A DNA stretch of 64,000 nucleotides from Rhodobacteraceae bacterium M382 (GCA_025141015.1 CP081098.1:1618501-1682500); one strand, 5' to 3'; shown: positions 32,853 to 42,189, numbered from the stretch's first letter. The notes: generated by a model not told the origin, from the sequence alone. Numbers and translations are program-made.

Positions 32853-34103
32853 TTAGAACTCCCAGGGGAACTGGTCCAGACGCTGAGGACCTTCAGGTGT
32901 CACCAGAACCTGAGTTTCCAGCTTTATCGATTCTGATCCCGCCTCGCCGATCAAGCTTTCGATGCAGATCACCATATTTTCTTCGATGTGCCCCCCGTGC
33001 GCCCCGTCAAAGTCCGGGTGCAACGGAATCACCGGCCATTCGTCCGCCATGCCCACACCATGGGCAGCCAACGAATAGCGATAGGGCACATAGGCGTCCG
33101 GGATCTGCCAGCTCTTGGCGTTGAATTCGGCAAAGCTCAGCCCCGGTTGCAACAGTGCCAGGTTATGGTCGATCTGGTCGCGGGCCGCGCTGTACAGCCG
33201 TTTTTGCGTGTCATTCATCGGCGTATACCCGCACGTCCAACTGCGTGACAGATCCGCGCAATAGCCGTAGGGGCCGATCATGTCGGTGTCAAAGCTGATC
33301 ATTTCACCCGGCTGGCATTCCCGGTCCGAACATTCCTTGTACCAGGGGTTGGTATTGGGGCCGCAAGTCAACAGCTTGGTCTCCAGCCACTCACCGCCGG
33401 AGCGTGCGTTTTCGAAATGCAGATGCGCCCAGAGTTCGCGTTCAGTGACGCCGGGCACCGAATGTTCGTAAATGCGCGCCATTCCAGCCTCGCACACCCG
33501 GATGGTCCAGCGCATCAGCGCGATTTCGTCAGCGGATTTGATCGCACGGGCGGTTTCGGTAATCTGTCCACCATCCAGGATCTGAACACCGCGCTGGGTC
33601 AGCGCGTGAACCCCTTCGGGCTCCATCCGGTCCACGCCCAACCGCATATTTCCGCCGCCGTATTGGCGCAGAAGATCGCTGATTTCATCGGCCCAAGGGG
33701 CAAGCCGTGCCCCCGCCTGATCGCCTGCACACATGAACATCCATCCGATGGCGGTGCGGATTTCATCAATGCCGGGCAAGCCGTCGTTCAGATGTTCGCA
33801 GTCCTTGAACTCGAACATGATGCCCGGCCCGTTGGCCAGGATCAGCGCGTAACGGATCGGATTATGCGCAGTCCAGATCGACATGTTGGAGCAATCAAAC
33901 GCATAGCGAATGTTGACGGGATCATACAGCAGCAACCCCGCCACATCCTGACGCGCCATTTCTGCGCGCAGACGTCCCAGCCGATAATCGCGCGCGCGGT
34001 CCAGAACATCCAGCGACAGCGGCGATTTCAACGGTTTATCGGCACCATCGGCGTTCAGAAAAACACGTTTACGCTCGTCCTTGAAAATACTCAGTTCCGT
34101 CAT
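32853..34103 (-). CDS. M24-fold metalloenzyme, DddP-like (DMSP lyase or paralogue)
   Basis: A 416-residue creatinase/aminopeptidase P-fold protein. Metal ligands appear as Asp272, Asp274 ('SFDTDMIGPYG'), Asp284, His348 ('AAHGVGMADEWP'), Glu382 and Glu396. From memory, DddP (DMSP lyase) uses D295, D297, D307, H371, E406, E421 plus Y366 and D377; the equivalents here include Tyr343 and Asp354, with a constant offset of 23 for most. However 'ALLQPGLSFAEF' and 'ECSDREC' look more like a widespread uncharacterised DddP-related M24 group. Coupled (ATGA) to the upstream oxygenase gene. DMSP cleavage is possible but not shown. Confidence 0.75.
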   Translation of the reverse strand: MTELSIFKDERKRVFLNADGADKPLKSPLSLDVLDRARDYRLGRLRAEMARQDVAGLLLYDPVNIRYAFDCSNMSIWTAHNPIRYALILANGPGIMFEFKDCEHLNDGLPGIDEIRTAIGWMFMCAGDQAGARLAPWADEISDLLRQYGGGNMRLGVDRMEPEGVHALTQRGVQILDGGQITETARAIKSADEIALMRWTIRVCEAGMARIYEHSVPGVTERELWAHLHFENARSGGEWLETKLLTCGPNTNPWYKECSDRECQPGEMISFDTDMIGPYGYCADLSRSWTCGYTPMNDTQKRLYSAARDQIDHNLALLQPGLSFAEFNAKSWQIPDAYVPYRYSLAAHGVGMADEWPVIPLHPDFDGAHGGHIEENMVICIESLIGEAGSESIKLETQVLVTPEGPQRLDQFPWEF

Positions 34104-34888
34104 GCTGCGCGTCCATAAAAGCCGATCTGGTCCTTGGGGGTGAACGTCACGCCGGGGCGATCAAAAAAGGAAAAGACCGCAATCACACGGGGCGTCTCAC
34201 CCTTGACGGTGCCGACGCGGTGGGGGGTGTTCTTGCCGCGAAAAATATTCAGAGTTCCCGGGCTGAGTGTGATGGATTGCACGTCGGGATCATCACCGCG
34301 CAACATCCGGGCCACGCCGTCGTAGTTGGGGTCATCGTCGCTGCGAAGGCCGGTGCGATAGATGAATTCACCGCCCTGATCCGGGGCTTGCATCAACATG
34401 GTGGTGGTGAATTCAGAGCGATCAAAATGCCAGTTCAACTCCTGGCCTTCGCAATACGACATCACATTCACCCGCGCCAAAGGGTCGGACATGGTGAACA
34501 AATCTTCCTTGCCCATGGTCGCGGCCATGAAGGTGGCAAACTCGGGCCAGTCGTACAGGCGCAACAGCGCAGAACCGCCCAGTTGATCGGCGCAGAGCGT
34601 CAAATTCGAGGTCTTGAACCGGGTCAGGGCCGGATGGTCGTCTGCCAGGCCGTCGATCTTGTCCTGAAAATAGATATTGTGGTCGCGTTCGTGGCGAAAG
34701 CTTTGGGTTGCGAAACTGGGAGACAGGGATTTGGCGGTTTTCTGGGCCACATTTGGGTGCATCAGTTCGTGCAGATTGAACATTCCGTCTCGCTCCAGAT
34801 CGGTTCGGCAGCGATCGACCAAATCCTGCCACTCGGGGCTGCCGGGACGGTCCAGCGGGAATTGATCCAGATCCAGTATGTCGCGCAT
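34100..34888 (-). CDS. 2-oxoglutarate/Fe(II)-dependent oxygenase (HalD/BesD-like fold)
   Basis: A 262-residue enzyme. The iron triad is visible as His154-x-Asp156 ('LNWHFDRSEF') and His223 ('KNTPHRVGTV'), with Arg234 ('ETPRVIAVFSFF') as the 2-oxoglutarate anchor. The overall pattern resembles the BesD/HalD amino-acid halogenase family, but those have Gly in place of the Asp, so this one should hydroxylate, not halogenate. Start at 34888 has AAGGAGAAAG upstream. It is coupled to the DddP-like gene and divergent from a LysR gene. The substrate is unknown, perhaps a small amino acid or betaine. Confidence 0.8.
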   Translation of the reverse strand: MRDILDLDQFPLDRPGSPEWQDLVDRCRTDLERDGMFNLHELMHPNVAQKTAKSLSPSFATQSFRHERDHNIYFQDKIDGLADDHPALTRFKTSNLTLCADQLGGSALLRLYDWPEFATFMAATMGKEDLFTMSDPLARVNVMSYCEGQELNWHFDRSEFTTTMLMQAPDQGGEFIYRTGLRSDDDPNYDGVARMLRGDDPDVQSITLSPGTLNIFRGKNTPHRVGTVKGETPRVIAVFSFFDRPGVTFTPKDQIGFYGRAA

Positions 34889-34966
34889 GTCTTTCTCCTT
34901 GGGGTGAAACCTGAGGTGTGCCGAGATGGACTGTGCCCACAGCACTTGCAGCTCACCACCATAATT

Positions 34967-34987
34967 ATTCTTGGCGACCATAAGAAT
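34967..34987. promoter_or_regulatory. Candidate LysR operator between the oxygenase and LysR genes
   Basis: ATTCTT (34967-34972) and AAGAAT (34982-34987) are perfect inverted half-sites around nine bases, the usual T-N11-A form of LysR boxes. The site lies 18 bases before the LysR start and 79 before the oxygenase start, as expected for autorepression and divergent activation. Confidence 0.6.
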
Positions 34988-35005
34988 TTCTTGCACTGTG
35001 TCGCC

Positions 35006-35857
35006 ATGAAGCTTCCTCCTCTCAACGCTTTGCGCGCTTTTGAAAGCGCGGCCCGCACAGGGAGCTTTTCCGCTGCCGGGGCTGAACTGGGTGTCACGTC
35101 TGCCGCTGTGTCCATGCAGGTACGCAATCTCGAAGACTGGCTGGGGCTCAAGCTGTTTGCCCGGCGGGCCAATCAGATTCGTCTGACGGATGCGGGGCGG
35201 GAATACTATATGAATGCGGCCAGCGCGCTGACCGACATCGCCGGGTTTACCCAGGCGCTGACCGAAGGCGAGGCGCGCCAACCATTGGTGATTGCCGCCA
35301 CGCCGGCACTGGCACAATTCTGGTTGCCGGACCGGTTGCAAGTCTTTCGAGGGATGCGCCCTGATGTACCGGTGCACATCCGTACCGAAACCGACCTTGT
35401 CGATCTGGACCCGGCCGGAGTGGATGTGTTGCTGACCTATGGCGGGGAGCATCCGGATTATCGCATTCGGACCCTGTTCTCTGACAGATTGATCCCGGTG
35501 GCTGCCACGCCTGACATTGACCTGGCTAACGCTCCGCTGATTGATGTGGATTGGGGAATGTCGGTGCGGTCGGTCCCGCGCTGGGCACAGTTCGTGACAA
35601 CACACGGTTTGAACAGAACGGACCCGATTGCCCTGGTGGCACCATCGGTGCCTGTGGCCGTGTCGATGGTGCGGGCCGGGATGGGGGTCGCGCTGTTGCC
35701 GCAAACCGTGTTGGCGCAGCAGATCAAATCGAAATCCGTGTTCCCGGTCACGGATTTGTCCCTGCCGATGCCGCGACCCTATGTCATGGTCATGGCGAAC
35801 TATAAAACGCGGTCCCGGCGTCTTCAGGACCTTGCGGGAGCGCTGGGCGTCCTTTAA
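35006..35857 (+). CDS. LysR-family regulator (GcvA-like)
   Basis: A 283-residue LysR protein starting 'MKLPPLNALRAFESAARTGS', with the helix-turn-helix in 'FSAAGAELGVTSAAVSMQVR' (about residues 21-40) and a GcvA-type effector domain. I use ATG 35006, since the family N-terminus begins there although the frame is open further upstream. It is divergent from the oxygenase/DddP-like operon and probably controls it in response to its substrate. Confidence 0.88.
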   Translation: MKLPPLNALRAFESAARTGSFSAAGAELGVTSAAVSMQVRNLEDWLGLKLFARRANQIRLTDAGREYYMNAASALTDIAGFTQALTEGEARQPLVIAATPALAQFWLPDRLQVFRGMRPDVPVHIRTETDLVDLDPAGVDVLLTYGGEHPDYRIRTLFSDRLIPVAATPDIDLANAPLIDVDWGMSVRSVPRWAQFVTTHGLNRTDPIALVAPSVPVAVSMVRAGMGVALLPQTVLAQQIKSKSVFPVTDLSLPMPRPYVMVMANYKTRSRRLQDLAGALGVL

Positions 35858-35976
35858 GCGGCCAAAGCTGCCGCATTTGGCTAATCCATTTTGTGTTTTA
35901 TGACGTATCAGTCTATGAAGGGGATCTGCTGTCTGCATTGATAATTGATGTGGCATCACTGGAAGGAAGCGCGCCG

Positions 35977-37080
35977 ATGAACATTCATTCCCGCGATATC
36001 GACGATTTGCCGAACCGCGACGAAGCTGAGGCTGCGTTGGATGTGTTGCGCGCATGGGCGGTGTCGGCGACACCGACTGAAATTGCACAACTGGACCCTG
36101 CCGTGGCGCGTCTGTTGCCCGGGCGCGAAGTGTCGAATTATCCTGACCTGTCGCGCAATTATCCCGAAGAGTTCACGGCCGATGCAGACTACAGGGCCAC
36201 AATGCCTGATCTGCAAAATGGCCCGTCCAGCCTGATCCGTGGTGCCAAACAGAACATTCAGCACGTGGGGATTTCGAATTTCCGCCTGCCGATCCGTTTC
36301 CGGACCCGGGATGGGGGCGAAATGACGCTGGAGACCAGCGTGACCGGAACCGTGTCGCTGGATGCCGAGAAAAAGGGCATCAACATGTCCCGGATCATGC
36401 GGTCATTTTACAAACACGCGGAACGCACCTTCAGCTTTGCGGTGATGGCAAATGCGCTGGACGACTATCTGGCCGACCTGGACAGCCCGGATGCGCGGAT
36501 ACAGATGCGGTTTTCCTTTCCGGCGCGGGTGGACAGCCTGCGTTCGGGGCTCAGCGGTTATCAGTACTACGACATTGCGTTGGAATTGGTTGATCATGAC
36601 GGTGTGCGTGAAAAGATCATGCATCTGGACTATGTCTATTCGTCAACCTGTCCCTGTTCGCTGGAGCTGAGCGAACATGCACGCGCGTCGCGCGGGCAAC
36701 TGGCCACGCCGCATTCCCAGCGGTCCGTGGCGCGGATTTCGGTGCAGGTGGATGACGCCGGCAACCGGGTCTGGTTCGAAGATCTGATTGACCACTGTCG
36801 CCGCGCTGTGCCGACGGAAACTCAGGTCATGGTCAAACGCGAAGACGAACAGGCCTTTGCCGAGTTGAACGCCGCCAATCCGATCTTTGTCGAAGACGCA
36901 GCGCGCCTGTTCTGCGAAGCGTTGCAAAGCGACCACCGGGTGCGCGATTTCCGGGTTGTCGCCAGCCATCAGGAGAGCCTGCACAGCCATGATGCGGTGT
37001 CGATCCTGACACATGGCGATCTGTTCAAGGCCACCAGCCTGGATCCGCAACTGTTCGGAACCCTGATTCACCGGGGTTAA
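35977..37080 (+). CDS. folE2: GTP cyclohydrolase IB (FolE2)
   Basis: A 367-residue type IB GTP cyclohydrolase, which opens GTP to dihydroneopterin triphosphate for folate (and possibly queuosine-like) synthesis. The key Cys lies in 'STCPCSLELSEHARASRG' (about residues 222-239), followed by the 'QRSVARISV' stretch. ATG 35977 (GGAAGGAAG upstream) matches the family N-terminus better than 35893. Type IB enzymes work with several metals and are favoured under zinc limitation. Other folate genes (folB, folP) lie 14 kb downstream. Confidence 0.92.
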   Translation: MNIHSRDIDDLPNRDEAEAALDVLRAWAVSATPTEIAQLDPAVARLLPGREVSNYPDLSRNYPEEFTADADYRATMPDLQNGPSSLIRGAKQNIQHVGISNFRLPIRFRTRDGGEMTLETSVTGTVSLDAEKKGINMSRIMRSFYKHAERTFSFAVMANALDDYLADLDSPDARIQMRFSFPARVDSLRSGLSGYQYYDIALELVDHDGVREKIMHLDYVYSSTCPCSLELSEHARASRGQLATPHSQRSVARISVQVDDAGNRVWFEDLIDHCRRAVPTETQVMVKREDEQAFAELNAANPIFVEDAARLFCEALQSDHRVRDFRVVASHQESLHSHDAVSILTHGDLFKATSLDPQLFGTLIHRG

Positions 37081-37146
37081 CCCCCCGGCGTTTCCCGGCC
37101 TGCTGTGGGTTGACACTCCCCGTGCTGCGGGCCAACCCTGCGCGTC

Positions 37147-38595
37147 ATGTTGGATCTGCGACCCGTCGGATATGTCATTGGATTGCTGGTTGCCATTCTG
37201 GGCGCAACCATGTTCCTGCCTATGCTGGCCGACCTGGCTCAGGGGCAGGGCGAATGGCCTGTGTTTCTGCAAAGCGCTGCCGTGACCATTCTGGTGGGTG
37301 TCTTGATGGCGCTCAGCTGTTCCAATGGGGTCAAACAGGGGCTGACAATCCAGCAGACCTTCCTTTTGACCACCGGTGTTTGGGTGGCGCTGCCTGTGTT
37401 TGGGGCGATTCCGTTCATGTTAGGCGATACCGACCTGCGGTTTGTCGATGCGTTTTTTGAATCGATGTCGGGATTGACCACCACCGGATCAACGGTGCTG
37501 TCCGGGCTTGACGACCTGCCACGTGGGATCCTGCTGTGGCGGGCGCTGCTGCAATGGTTGGGGGGCATCGGTATCATTGTGGTCGCCATGGTGTTCCTGC
37601 CTGAACTGCGGGTTGGGGGCATGCAGATTTTCCGTTCTGAAGGGTTTGACACCTTTGGCAAGATCCTGCCCCGCGCGACCGAGATTTCGTCGCGTATTTC
37701 GGTGATCTATATCGGGCTCACCGGAGCCTGCGCGTTGGCCTATGCTGCCACCGGGATGGGGGCCTTTGACGCGACGGCTCATGCGATGACCACGGTGGCG
37801 ACTGGCGGTTTCGCCAATTATGACGCTTCATTCGGGGCGTTTGGCGGGATGTCCGAATATGTGGCCGTCGTGTTCATGATGCTGGCGGCCCTGCCGTTTG
37901 TTCGCTTTGTACAGATGACCTCTGGCCATGTGCAGCCGCTGTTTCGCGACAGTCAAATTCGCGTGTTTTTTGCCACTGCCGTCGTGCTGGTGCTGGCGTT
38001 GTCGTTGTGGAACATGACCCAGGGCCCTGAACAAAGCGAGACAGTGTTCCGCAAGACGTTGTTCAACACTGTTTCCCTTCTGACGGGCACTGGCTATGCC
38101 TCGACCGACTACATGATCTGGGGCGGTTTCCCGGTGACAGTTCTGTTTTTTGCCGGTCTGATCGGCGGATGCGCGGGGTCTACGGCCTGTTCGATCAAGA
38201 TCTTTCGCTACCAGCTGTTGTTTGCCTCGATCAAGGTACAGCTGCAGCGTATTCGGTCACCGCATGGGGTGTTTGTGCCGCGTTATGCTGGACGTGCGGT
38301 GGGGCCGGACGTGCTCAGCTCGGTGATGTCATTCTTTGTGTTCTTTACAGTGACGCTGGGCGCATTGTCCTGGGCGTTGGGGCTGACGGGGTTGGAATTC
38401 ACCACCGCCGTGTCAGGCGCGGCAGCGGCGCTGGCCAACATTGGCCCGGGCCTGGGGGAACAGATTGGACCATCAGGTAATTTCTCTGGGCTGAACGACA
38501 CAGCGAAATGGCTGCTCAGCGCAGCAATGCTGATTGGCCGACTGGAACTGTTGGCGGTTTACGCCATTCTGACAATTCGCTTCTGGAGGGCGTGA
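37147..38595 (+). CDS. trkH: TrkH-family potassium transporter membrane subunit
   Basis: A 482-residue membrane protein of the TrkH/KtrB superfamily with repeated pore units. The first filter is visible at 'FESMSGLTTTGSTVLSGLDD' (about residues 104-123), and later ones at 'TTVATGGFANYD', 'LTGTGYASTDY' and 'LANIGPGLG', each with the conserved Gly. It takes up K+ with a cytoplasmic TrkA partner, which is not encoded here. It is translationally coupled (TGATG) to the ThDP enzyme downstream. Confidence 0.92.
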   Translation: MLDLRPVGYVIGLLVAILGATMFLPMLADLAQGQGEWPVFLQSAAVTILVGVLMALSCSNGVKQGLTIQQTFLLTTGVWVALPVFGAIPFMLGDTDLRFVDAFFESMSGLTTTGSTVLSGLDDLPRGILLWRALLQWLGGIGIIVVAMVFLPELRVGGMQIFRSEGFDTFGKILPRATEISSRISVIYIGLTGACALAYAATGMGAFDATAHAMTTVATGGFANYDASFGAFGGMSEYVAVVFMMLAALPFVRFVQMTSGHVQPLFRDSQIRVFFATAVVLVLALSLWNMTQGPEQSETVFRKTLFNTVSLLTGTGYASTDYMIWGGFPVTVLFFAGLIGGCAGSTACSIKIFRYQLLFASIKVQLQRIRSPHGVFVPRYAGRAVGPDVLSSVMSFFVFFTVTLGALSWALGLTGLEFTTAVSGAAAALANIGPGLGEQIGPSGNFSGLNDTAKWLLSAAMLIGRLELLAVYAILTIRFWRA

Positions 38596-40172
38596 TGGAA
38601 AGAAAACTGGGTGCGCAGATCTCGCATATGCTCAAGGATCGCGGAGTCGAGGTGATTTTTGGCATTCCCGGCGTACACAATCAGGAAATGTATCGCGGTA
38701 TTGAAGAGGCCGGGATCACCCATGTGTTGGCCCGTCACGAACAGGGCGCGGGGTTCATGGCCGACGGCTATGCGCGTGCATCCGGCCAACCGGGAGTGGC
38801 CTATGTGATCACCGGGCCGGGGCTGTGCAACATCATGACGCCGATGGGGCAGGCCTATTCCGACAGCGTGCCGATGTTGGTGCTGTCGTCCTGTCTGGAT
38901 GAAGTGGCCGACCGGCGCGGTCAGTTGCACCAGATGAAAGACCAACGCGGGGCCGCTGCAACCGTTTGTGAATGGTCCGAAGAGGCGCGTACACCGCGCG
39001 CGGCCTATGGTCTGGTGGAACGCGCCTTTGATGAATTCGAAACCAATCGCCCGCGATCCAAGCATATTCAGGTGCCCATTGCTCAATTGGAAAGCGTGAC
39101 CGCCGAGGCCCCGTTCCCTAACATGGCCGCCGAGCGGGTCAAGGTCGCCGCCCCAGATGTGGCTCCGGTGGTGTCGCTGGTGAATGTTGCCAAGCGGCCT
39201 TTGTTCATTCTGGGCGGAGGGGCGGCGTCGGTCTATTGGCGCGATCTGCTTGAGCCGCTGGGGATCGCCACCATGACCTCTTATGCCGGGCGCGGTGCCA
39301 TGGGGTTGAATGCGCCGTTGGACTTTGGAGCCTGTCTGGCCCGCCCTGGCAGTGCCGAAGTGGTGGCCCAGGCGGACTTGGTTGTTGTTGTCGGGTGCGA
39401 ACTGGCCGAGGTGGACATGTGGCGACCTGACTTGGGGCACACGGCGACTTTGGTGCGGGTTGATCTGGATCCGGAGGTGTTGAGCGATGCGCAACGTGCC
39501 GCGGTCAAGATACAGGCCGACGCCGACAGCTTTGCCCGGGCGTTCTGGGATGCAACCAAGGGGCAGGCGCGCCAGACCGACTGGACCGCAGATGAAGTGG
39601 CCGCCATCCGAACCCGTTGGCGCAGCGAAGTAGACGCCGAGCGACCCGGGATTGTGCCGATCTGCGACGCGCTGCGCGCCGTGATGCCCGCAGATGCGAT
39701 GATCTATTCGGACATGACCCAATTTGCCTATGTGGCCAAAGAAGTCTGGGACATGCCGCGCCCGGGGCAATGGCACCATCCGACCGGGTTCGGAACATTG
39801 GGGTATGCGCTGCCCGCCGCCATTGGCGGGGCGGTGGCGCGTCGCGGCAAGCCGACGGTTGCGATCGCCGGCGACTATGGGTTCCACTATACGATGCAAG
39901 AACTGGGTGTCGCGGTGGAACTGGGGCTGCCGTTGCCGATCATCCTGTGGGACAATGGCAAGCTCAAGGAGATCGAAGACAGCATGACCCGGGCCCAGAT
40001 TGCCCCCAATGCTGTCATGGCGCACAACCCGGACTTCTGCAAATTGGCCGAGGCCTTTGGCGCGATCTCCGTGGCTCCGTCTTCGATCAATGAGCTGCAG
40101 GGGGCGGTGCTGGATGCCTTTGGTGCCAGCGGTCCCACGCTGATTTATGTGACGCCCAACATCGCAAGTTGA
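38595..40172 (+). CDS. Thiamine-diphosphate enzyme (AruI-like 2-oxoacid decarboxylase / acetolactate-synthase family)
   Basis: A 525-residue ThDP enzyme with the three usual domains. The catalytic Glu is in 'HVLARHEQGAGFMADGYAR' (about residue 50), and the cofactor motif is 'AGDYGFHYTMQELGVAVE', ending at 'WDNGKLKE' (about 422-455). The overall sequence resembles 5-guanidino-2-oxopentanoate decarboxylase (AruI) more than acetohydroxyacid synthase, and no small subunit gene follows. The start overlaps the trkH stop. The intended substrate is uncertain, perhaps a 2-oxo acid from arginine or another amino acid. A structured repeat element starts six bases after the stop. Confidence 0.8.
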   Translation: MERKLGAQISHMLKDRGVEVIFGIPGVHNQEMYRGIEEAGITHVLARHEQGAGFMADGYARASGQPGVAYVITGPGLCNIMTPMGQAYSDSVPMLVLSSCLDEVADRRGQLHQMKDQRGAAATVCEWSEEARTPRAAYGLVERAFDEFETNRPRSKHIQVPIAQLESVTAEAPFPNMAAERVKVAAPDVAPVVSLVNVAKRPLFILGGGAASVYWRDLLEPLGIATMTSYAGRGAMGLNAPLDFGACLARPGSAEVVAQADLVVVVGCELAEVDMWRPDLGHTATLVRVDLDPEVLSDAQRAAVKIQADADSFARAFWDATKGQARQTDWTADEVAAIRTRWRSEVDAERPGIVPICDALRAVMPADAMIYSDMTQFAYVAKEVWDMPRPGQWHHPTGFGTLGYALPAAIGGAVARRGKPTVAIAGDYGFHYTMQELGVAVELGLPLPIILWDNGKLKEIEDSMTRAQIAPNAVMAHNPDFCKLAEAFGAISVAPSSINELQGAVLDAFGASGPTLIYVTPNIAS

Positions 40173-40177
40173 CTGGG

Positions 40178-40347
40178 GCGCTCCCGCCCCTTTGACGCCT
40201 TTCTGACGAAAGCCCCCAAAGCGTTGGGCCGGGCGCCGCGCATGAATGCGCGGCGCCGCCACCGTCGCACGCAGGCCGCCATCGGCGGCCTGCGTGGCCC
40301 AAGGCCTTTGCCAGCGCATCTTGGATGCGGGGGCAGGGCGCGGGAGC
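40178..40347 (+). repeat. Structured intergenic repeat element, copy A
   Basis: Outer arms GCGCTCCCGCCC (40178-40189) and GGGCGCGGGAGC (40336-40347) are complementary. Inside are a small hairpin CTTTC-tgac-GAAAG, a box TTGGGCC matched by GGCCCAA (40296-40302), two strong hairpins (40232-40243/40246-40257, 12 bp; 40268-40280/40284-40296, 13 bp) and GCATC-ttg-GATGC. Copy B at 47494 has the same plan with different hairpin sequences. It lies directly after the ThDP enzyme stop. Confidence 0.75.
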
Positions 40348-40449
40348 GTTTGGAGGACTGGGGCAATCGTGGACGCTTGGGGGAATGAAAAACGCGCACA
40401 GACATAATCTGTGCGCGGTCTCATTTCACCTCGGATGACCTGTGGCGGT

Positions 40450-42189
40450 TCAATCCCAGCAACTGACCAATACGGTCATGCCGGTCGCCAACCGGGTCAT
40501 GGCATCCGGCGACAGTGTGTTGGCCTCGCGGCTGTCCTGGGCTGCGATCCCTGCCTGCTGGAGCAAAGCCCGCAACGTATCGGCGTTGGCCGCAAAGCTG
40601 ACACCTTGGGGCAACTGCTGGGTGCCGGCCGGAGCGGCGGCAAGGATGCCCAGCACCGCGCCATTCGCATCCAGAACCGGACCACCGGCATCTCCCGGTT
40701 GTGCGGCCAGCGCCAACCGGGTCACTCCGGTTTCGCCACGCAATCCCCGCAGGTCCGACAGGGTACCATAGGTCAGTGTCGGCGCGCCGAGAATCCCTTC
40801 GTAGGAAAATCCGGCCACGGCCACTTCGGATTGCAGCAGCGGGGAACTGGCCCGCAACTGGGCCACTTCCATCGGGGCCAGACGCTCGACCGGGCGTACC
40901 AGTGCCAGACCAGTCGAGGCATCGCTGGCCACCAGTTCCGCCTGGAAGTCGCTGTTCAGTGTAATACGGGTGCAGTTTTGAACCGCATCGACTGTTGTCA
41001 CCACTGTGCCTTGGCCATCCACAAATGTACCAGAGCGCGACAGGCGCGGTTTGCGCACCTGAAGTCCCGACACAAGGTCGATACGTTGTTCAGCGTCAGC
41101 ACCTGCCGCGGGATCCAGCACACCATCGAGACGGGTAAAGCTGGTCTTCATTTCGGTCAGAACCCGGCTGCGGCGTTCTTCGTCTCCGGCGGGCCAGATC
41201 AGGGTAAAGCCTTTGATCTCGCCTCCGTTCAGGGCGGCTTGGGTATAAGAAACGATACCGTTGCCGCGCCCTTCGATGACAAAGCTGTCGGACTTGCGTT
41301 CCCGCTGGCCTTCCAGAGGAATGATCTCCAGCGTTTGCAGGATATCATAGAGGCCAAACAGGGTGGTCTGATCACCGGGCTGGCTGATCATCAGCACCCG
41401 GGCACCCAATGACCCAGACGTCGGGTAATGGGCGAAGGGTGGTTCGTAATGAGAAAAGCCGACCTCTTTGGTCGGGAGTTGCATTTCAATTCCGGCCTTG
41501 TCATCCCTGATGCGGGCCATGCCAACCGAAATCAGAGGTGCATTATACTGGTCCATCAATATCTGACGTTGCTTAGTGGTCAGGATTCCGGTCTGTTCAA
41601 ACCCGTTTGCCGCCTGCCAATCCGCCATAGAGGCGCGGGTCCCGCGGCCGAACGAACCGTCGATTGCCGCTGTATAAAACCCACCTGCCTGCAACGCGAT
41701 CTGCAAGGCCTTGCGTTCGTTTCCGTTCAGGCCCTGTTCACTGCGCCGGGCCTGGGACGGGGTTTCATCCGAAGGTTCCGGATCGGGCTGTAATGTTGCA
41801 ATTGTTCCGGCTCCCGAAGAGGGGGCCGCAATCGGGTTGCTGGACAACAGGTTTTCGCCAACCGGCCAGAATTGCTGACGCAGGTTCGATGACTGGGAGA
41901 TGAAACTGTCGCGGGGAATCTGCCGTTCGAGACGATACACCTGCAGAACACGCTGCGCGTCTTCGCGGGTATAGGGGCCCAACAGAATTCCGTACCAGTT
42001 GCCCCCCAGCGAAAACCCGGTCACGTCGGCCAACGCCTGCGAGTAAATTTGTGCCCGGGCCTGTGCGTCGCGCAGGCTGGGGTGTGCTTCAATTTGGATC
42101 CAGACAATATCCTGGCTGCTCTGTTGCGCCATGGTCGGCCCTGTCCAGCTTGCTATCACAAACAGGAACGCCGCGATCAATCTTGTCAT
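40450..42189 (-). CDS. Exported peptidoglycan-binding protein with a catalytically dead trypsin-like domain
   Basis: A 579-residue protein. Signal peptide to about residue 21 (MTRLIAAFLFVIASWTGPTMA), then an SPOR-like segment, a peptidoglycan-binding domain ('KALQIALQAGGFYTAAIDGSF', about 157-220), a middle domain, and a C-terminal trypsin/HtrA-like fold. In the last, the catalytic Ser motif reads GDAGGP instead of GDSGGP, the His motif reads 'VVTTVDAVQNC' instead of ..AH.., and the Asp motif reads 'STGLALV' instead of ..D(I/L)AL. All three catalytic residues are therefore gone. It probably binds rather than cuts, at the cell wall. Confidence 0.78.
   Translation of the reverse strand: MTRLIAAFLFVIASWTGPTMAQQSSQDIVWIQIEAHPSLRDAQARAQIYSQALADVTGFSLGGNWYGILLGPYTREDAQRVLQVYRLERQIPRDSFISQSSNLRQQFWPVGENLLSSNPIAAPSSGAGTIATLQPDPEPSDETPSQARRSEQGLNGNERKALQIALQAGGFYTAAIDGSFGRGTRASMADWQAANGFEQTGILTTKQRQILMDQYNAPLISVGMARIRDDKAGIEMQLPTKEVGFSHYEPPFAHYPTSGSLGARVLMISQPGDQTTLFGLYDILQTLEIIPLEGQRERKSDSFVIEGRGNGIVSYTQAALNGGEIKGFTLIWPAGDEERRSRVLTEMKTSFTRLDGVLDPAAGADAEQRIDLVSGLQVRKPRLSRSGTFVDGQGTVVTTVDAVQNCTRITLNSDFQAELVASDASTGLALVRPVERLAPMEVAQLRASSPLLQSEVAVAGFSYEGILGAPTLTYGTLSDLRGLRGETGVTRLALAAQPGDAGGPVLDANGAVLGILAAAPAGTQQLPQGVSFAANADTLRALLQQAGIAAQDSREANTLSPDAMTRLATGMTVLVSCWD

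Noticed and set aside
32853-34103. Firm naming of the M24 protein as dddP
   Set aside because: Key residues agree with DddP, but the rest of the sequence looks closer to an uncharacterised M24 group that keeps the same residues, so no gene symbol is given.
34100-34888. Oxygenase as an amino-acid halogenase
   Set aside because: Halogenases of this fold lack the metal-binding Asp, and this protein has it (His154-x-Asp156), so hydroxylation is expected.
34889-36088. Very long minus-strand open frame extending the oxygenase gene upstream to about 36088
   Set aside because: The extra part is antisense to the LysR gene, has no domain, and a good ribosome site and family-like N-terminus exist at 34888.
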